Below are positions 55,228 to 57,293 of a stretch of 57,293 nt of DNA, piece by piece (position 1 is the first letter of the stretch; every line of letters starts with the position of its first letter). A program made the position numbers and the translations under genes. A model generated the notes under the pieces. The model ran no database searches. It worked only from the letters and a program-made list of their open reading frames with translations, and was not told where the DNA came from. The DNA comes from an uncultured Methylococcaceae bacterium (lineage in GTDB: Bacteria > Pseudomonadota > Gammaproteobacteria > Methylococcales > Methylomonadaceae), in assembly GCA_903863905.1 (NCBI GenBank), contig CAIPDT010000059.1, positions 1 through 57,293 of the forward strand, given 5' to 3'.

Positions 55228-55328
55228 CGATTTCTCCAATAATTTGAGGGTTATAAGGTTTTAATTTCAGTGGCGGGTGAAATGAGTTTAAAAATTTGCT
55301 CAGGGTTTGTAGTGGGTTCTTGAGGTTT

Positions 55329-55637
55329 TTAAACCAAATGCACTTCCAAGCGTTTACCTATAGCTTTGGCATATTTTCGTAAGGTTTCAATAGACGGCGA
55401 ATGCTTACCGGAAGCTAGTGAGTTTTCCAGCCTTGCTACCGCTGGCGCTTGGGTTCCCATGCGTTCGGCGACTTGCGCCTGAGTGAGTCCCGCTTCTTTG
55501 CGTGCGTTGAGCATTTCGTCGAGTATGGCGTATTCAATGGCACCCACATCAAAGGCCGCTTGCACGTCAGGATTTGCCAATAGTTGCTTGCGGAATGCCG
55601 CATCATGGGGAACTGGTTGATAAGTGTCGTTAGCCAT
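55329..55637 (-). CDS. HigA-like antitoxin, XRE helix-turn-helix
   Basis: 102 residues from the ATG at 55637 (MANDTYQPVPHDAAFRKQLL). A helix-turn-helix occupies residues 48-95 (ARKEAGLTQAQVAERMGTQA, AVARLENSLASGKHSPSIET, LRKYAKAIGKRLEVHLV). It is typical of antitoxins encoded after HigB/Gp49-type toxins; the first 8 bases overlap the toxin remnant at 55630-55770. The antitoxin looks intact although its toxin does not. Confidence 0.82.
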   Translation of the reverse strand: MANDTYQPVPHDAAFRKQLLANPDVQAAFDVGAIEYAILDEMLNARKEAGLTQAQVAERMGTQAPAVARLENSLASGKHSPSIETLRKYAKAIGKRLEVHLV

Positions 55638-55770
55638 TTTTAACCTCTTTAAGTCGTTTTCGAGCAAGTTTTAAATCAGTCAAGTGGATGTAGTCAGCCA
55701 ATATACCGGGCGGTAATAACATGACCTGTTGCCTAATCCGTTCGTTGTAGTAGCTTATGGTATAGTTCAT
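55630..55770 (-). pseudogene. internally deleted HigB/Gp49-type toxin
   Basis: 46 codons starting at the ATG at 55770. The N-terminal part MNYTISYYNERIRQQVMLLP then PGILADYIHLTDL matches the start of phage-derived Gp49-like/HigB toxins of about 110 residues. It continues directly as KLARKRLKEVKNG, which matches the C-terminal helix of the same family. The catalytic middle of about 65 residues is missing and the joint is in frame. It should not be toxic. It precedes the intact antitoxin by overlap. Confidence 0.72.
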
Positions 55771-55812
55771 CGTGCTATTATAACAAATTTGTTATTTTTA
55801 CAGATCCTAATT

Positions 55813-57024
55813 TCACGCTATACTTTTTAATTTTTCCAACGCCGCTTGCAATACTCTAAGCTGTGCATTCAATTCAACTTTGCGGTTAAATTGTTTTTCA
55901 TTGTTTAAACGGGTTTCCAGTTTACGGTATTCGTTTTGCTTGGTACGCAATAAGCTTAAGCGTTCCACTTGGGTTTTAAGGCTTTCACCGGCTCTGGGTG
56001 GAAGCGGTATCAAGGATCTTAGCAAGTGTTCATAAAGGCCGGCTAAATCCAGTACTACCGGTAATTCGGCACGGCTAGACTCAATGGGTAACCAGTCTGT
56101 TTCAAAGTAACTCTCTGTTACCCATTTGCCGGCATCGGCATCACTGGGCCGCTTATACGCGGCTTTAATTTTGATACGATTGGCAAAGGTCAGTTGGTAA
56201 AAAATAGGCAAGGGAATGGCTTGATCAATACAACGTAAAACGTCTTCGCTGAGTTCCTGTGTTTTAAGGGCAATGGTGTTTACCAAGGCGGTCGTGCGGC
56301 CGCCACTAAACAGACTGTCGAGATCTTTATCTTCTTGGACATCCATCATGGAGCGAATGGCTTTACCCAGTAAATCAGAATACACCTGCATATTGCGGCC
56401 GTCTTCGGTGGCCTGATTAAATAACTGACAGACATTGGCAACCGGTTGGTTTTGGCCTTCGGAAATACAATCCGTCCCAATCAGAATATCAATCTCGCAG
56501 GGTTCGTTAGGTAAAACTGACGATTTTTCTTTGGAGCGGGGCGAAAACAAGGTTAATAAGGATTGAAAGTCATAGTTAGTTTTCAGTGTTGATTTGGGGC
56601 TATCGCCGCCGGTGACTTTGCCGGTGTGCAGTTGATGGCTTTGTAAAAAACTGCCGGCGATATGCTCATACAGATAATTGGCGGTATCGGCAAAGGCCGT
56701 AAAAATCAGAATCTTTTTATTGCCGGGATTAATCGGTGCGGCCAGTTTATGAGTTATTTGGTCTTTAAGGTGTTGGAGTTTGGCATCATCAGCGGGTTTG
56801 ATTTTGTGCATCTCGAGCAGGAGTGCATCAATAATCACTAAATCGGTTTGTAATTCATGCTTCCAAGAAGGTAAATCCATATCTGCCAAGCTGATTTGAA
56901 TTTTGCCGCCTATGGTGGTTTCATCCGATTCTTCAAAATTGTCATCGTCCGGTTCGGCATTGGCGTAAATGCCGGCAAGGTCGGTAAAGGCGGTGTCTTT
57001 TCCGCTTTTTTGGAAGGCGTTGAT
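55813..57024 (-). pseudogene. C-terminal fragment of an SNF2-type helicase, decayed
   Basis: Open from 57024 (just after a TGA) to 55813, with an internal ATG at 56889 that would give 358 residues. The helicase C lobe is recognisable: NKKILIFTAFADTANYLYEH (motif IV region) and IDILIGTDCISEGQN (motif V). The next expected segment, with the motif VI QRxGRxxR arginine fingers, is absent and motif V runs into QPVANVCQLFNQATEDG. A helical C-terminus follows (ERLSLLRTKQNEYRKLETRL). Helicase motifs I-III would lie upstream, but that sequence is replaced by the antitoxin remnant at 57027-57206. Not functional as an ATPase. Confidence 0.7.
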
Positions 57025-57026
57025 TC

Positions 57027-57206
57027 ACGATCTGCTGCGGCTATGCCTTGGTTGATCTTGTCACATGCCGGAGCGTTGGCTTGCAGATAAGCTTTGATGG
57101 CCTGATTAACCAAATAATTGCGTGATCTGTCCAGTGATCAGGCCAGGCTATCCAGTTTATGGACGATGTCTGTTTCGGCTCTGATAGTGAATGCTTCGGT
57201 TGCCAT
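57027..57206 (-). pseudogene. ribbon-helix-helix antitoxin broken by an in-frame stop and truncated
   Basis: From the ATG at 57206 the frame reads MATEAFTIRAETDIVHKLDS-LA, then TGA at 57138-57140, then SLDRSRNYLVNQAIKAYLQA and ACDKINQGIAAADR. This is a CopG/RelB-like antitoxin with a stop at codon 23. Around codon 60 the family match ends and the frame continues antisense-like over helicase-derived sequence. A TTG or GTG restart after the stop is possible but would lack the DNA-binding strand. Confidence 0.72.
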
Positions 57207-57293
57207 TATTGTTACTCCGGTTTAATGTGGTTCATTTGCAATCCTAGTCCATATACTTTAAACGGTCAAGTTTTCGGTTTCTGATTAATTAAA

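Noticed and set aside
55251-55325. In-frame coding-like continuation after the HigA-like stop (PQEPTTNPEQIFKLISPATE)
   Set aside because: It could be a protein C-terminus, but I recognise no family and the antitoxin ends normally at its own stop.

Overview
The window looks like a chromosomal segment of a gammaproteobacterium with moderate-to-low GC. The linkages pepA-holC-valS and pilB-pilC-pilD-coaE-zapD-yacG are typically gammaproteobacterial. A PEP-CTERM sorting signal of the VPLPAAVWLFG type, a zwf-edd-eda-gltA run, [NiFe]-hydrogenase maturation genes and an ornithine-lipid gene together suggest a Methylococcales-like (methanotroph-type) bacterium. No methane-oxidation gene is present, so that placement is inference.

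Layout. 1-250: six 40-bp tandem repeats. 380-5975 (minus): a nir cluster with a cytochrome cd1-type protein, two small c-type cytochromes, NirF and the four siroheme-decarboxylase proteins NirD, NirL, NirG and NirH. 6125-11477 (minus): citrate synthase and the Entner-Doudoroff genes eda, edd and zwf. 11773-13749 (minus): phoR and phoB. 14000-14777: two small uncharacterised genes. 15284-17792 (plus): a PEP-CTERM protein and a PstS-like secreted protein. 18024-35567 (plus): a two-partner secretion pair (TpsB and a 3393-residue TpsA), then a DUF2341/LamG-ExbB fusion, ExbD, a TonB-like protein, a porin and a coiled-coil protein. 35600-37765: an RTX protein whose N-terminal domain is paralogous to the PEP-CTERM protein. 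37848-52969 (minus): housekeeping genes (rmlA, hypF/D/C, yacG, zapD, coaE, pilD/C/B, valS, holC, pepA). 53183-54228: olsB and a rubredoxin. 54250-57293: a decaying accessory region of toxin-antitoxin genes and fragments of a type III restriction enzyme, a helicase and a ribbon-helix-helix antitoxin.

How it may work together. The most interesting signal is a possible phosphate-starvation regulon around phoBR. Pairs of 7-mers spaced 11 bp apart, as in Pho boxes, lie upstream of phoB, olsB, tpsB and the PEP-CTERM/PstS-like pair. The olsB promoter carries up to six such units in register. The TPS-ExbB-ExbD-TonB locus recalls the phosphate-depletion-regulated PdtA/PdtB locus of Pseudomonas aeruginosa, which from memory also lies beside exbB2/exbD2. 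The proposal is a PhoB-controlled cell-surface system: a giant exoprotein, a dedicated Ton energy module with a carbohydrate-binding-like ectodomain, a porin and a PstS-like secreted protein, alongside phosphorus-free ornithine lipids.

All calls come from reading the sequence and remembered family features. No search or alignment was run.
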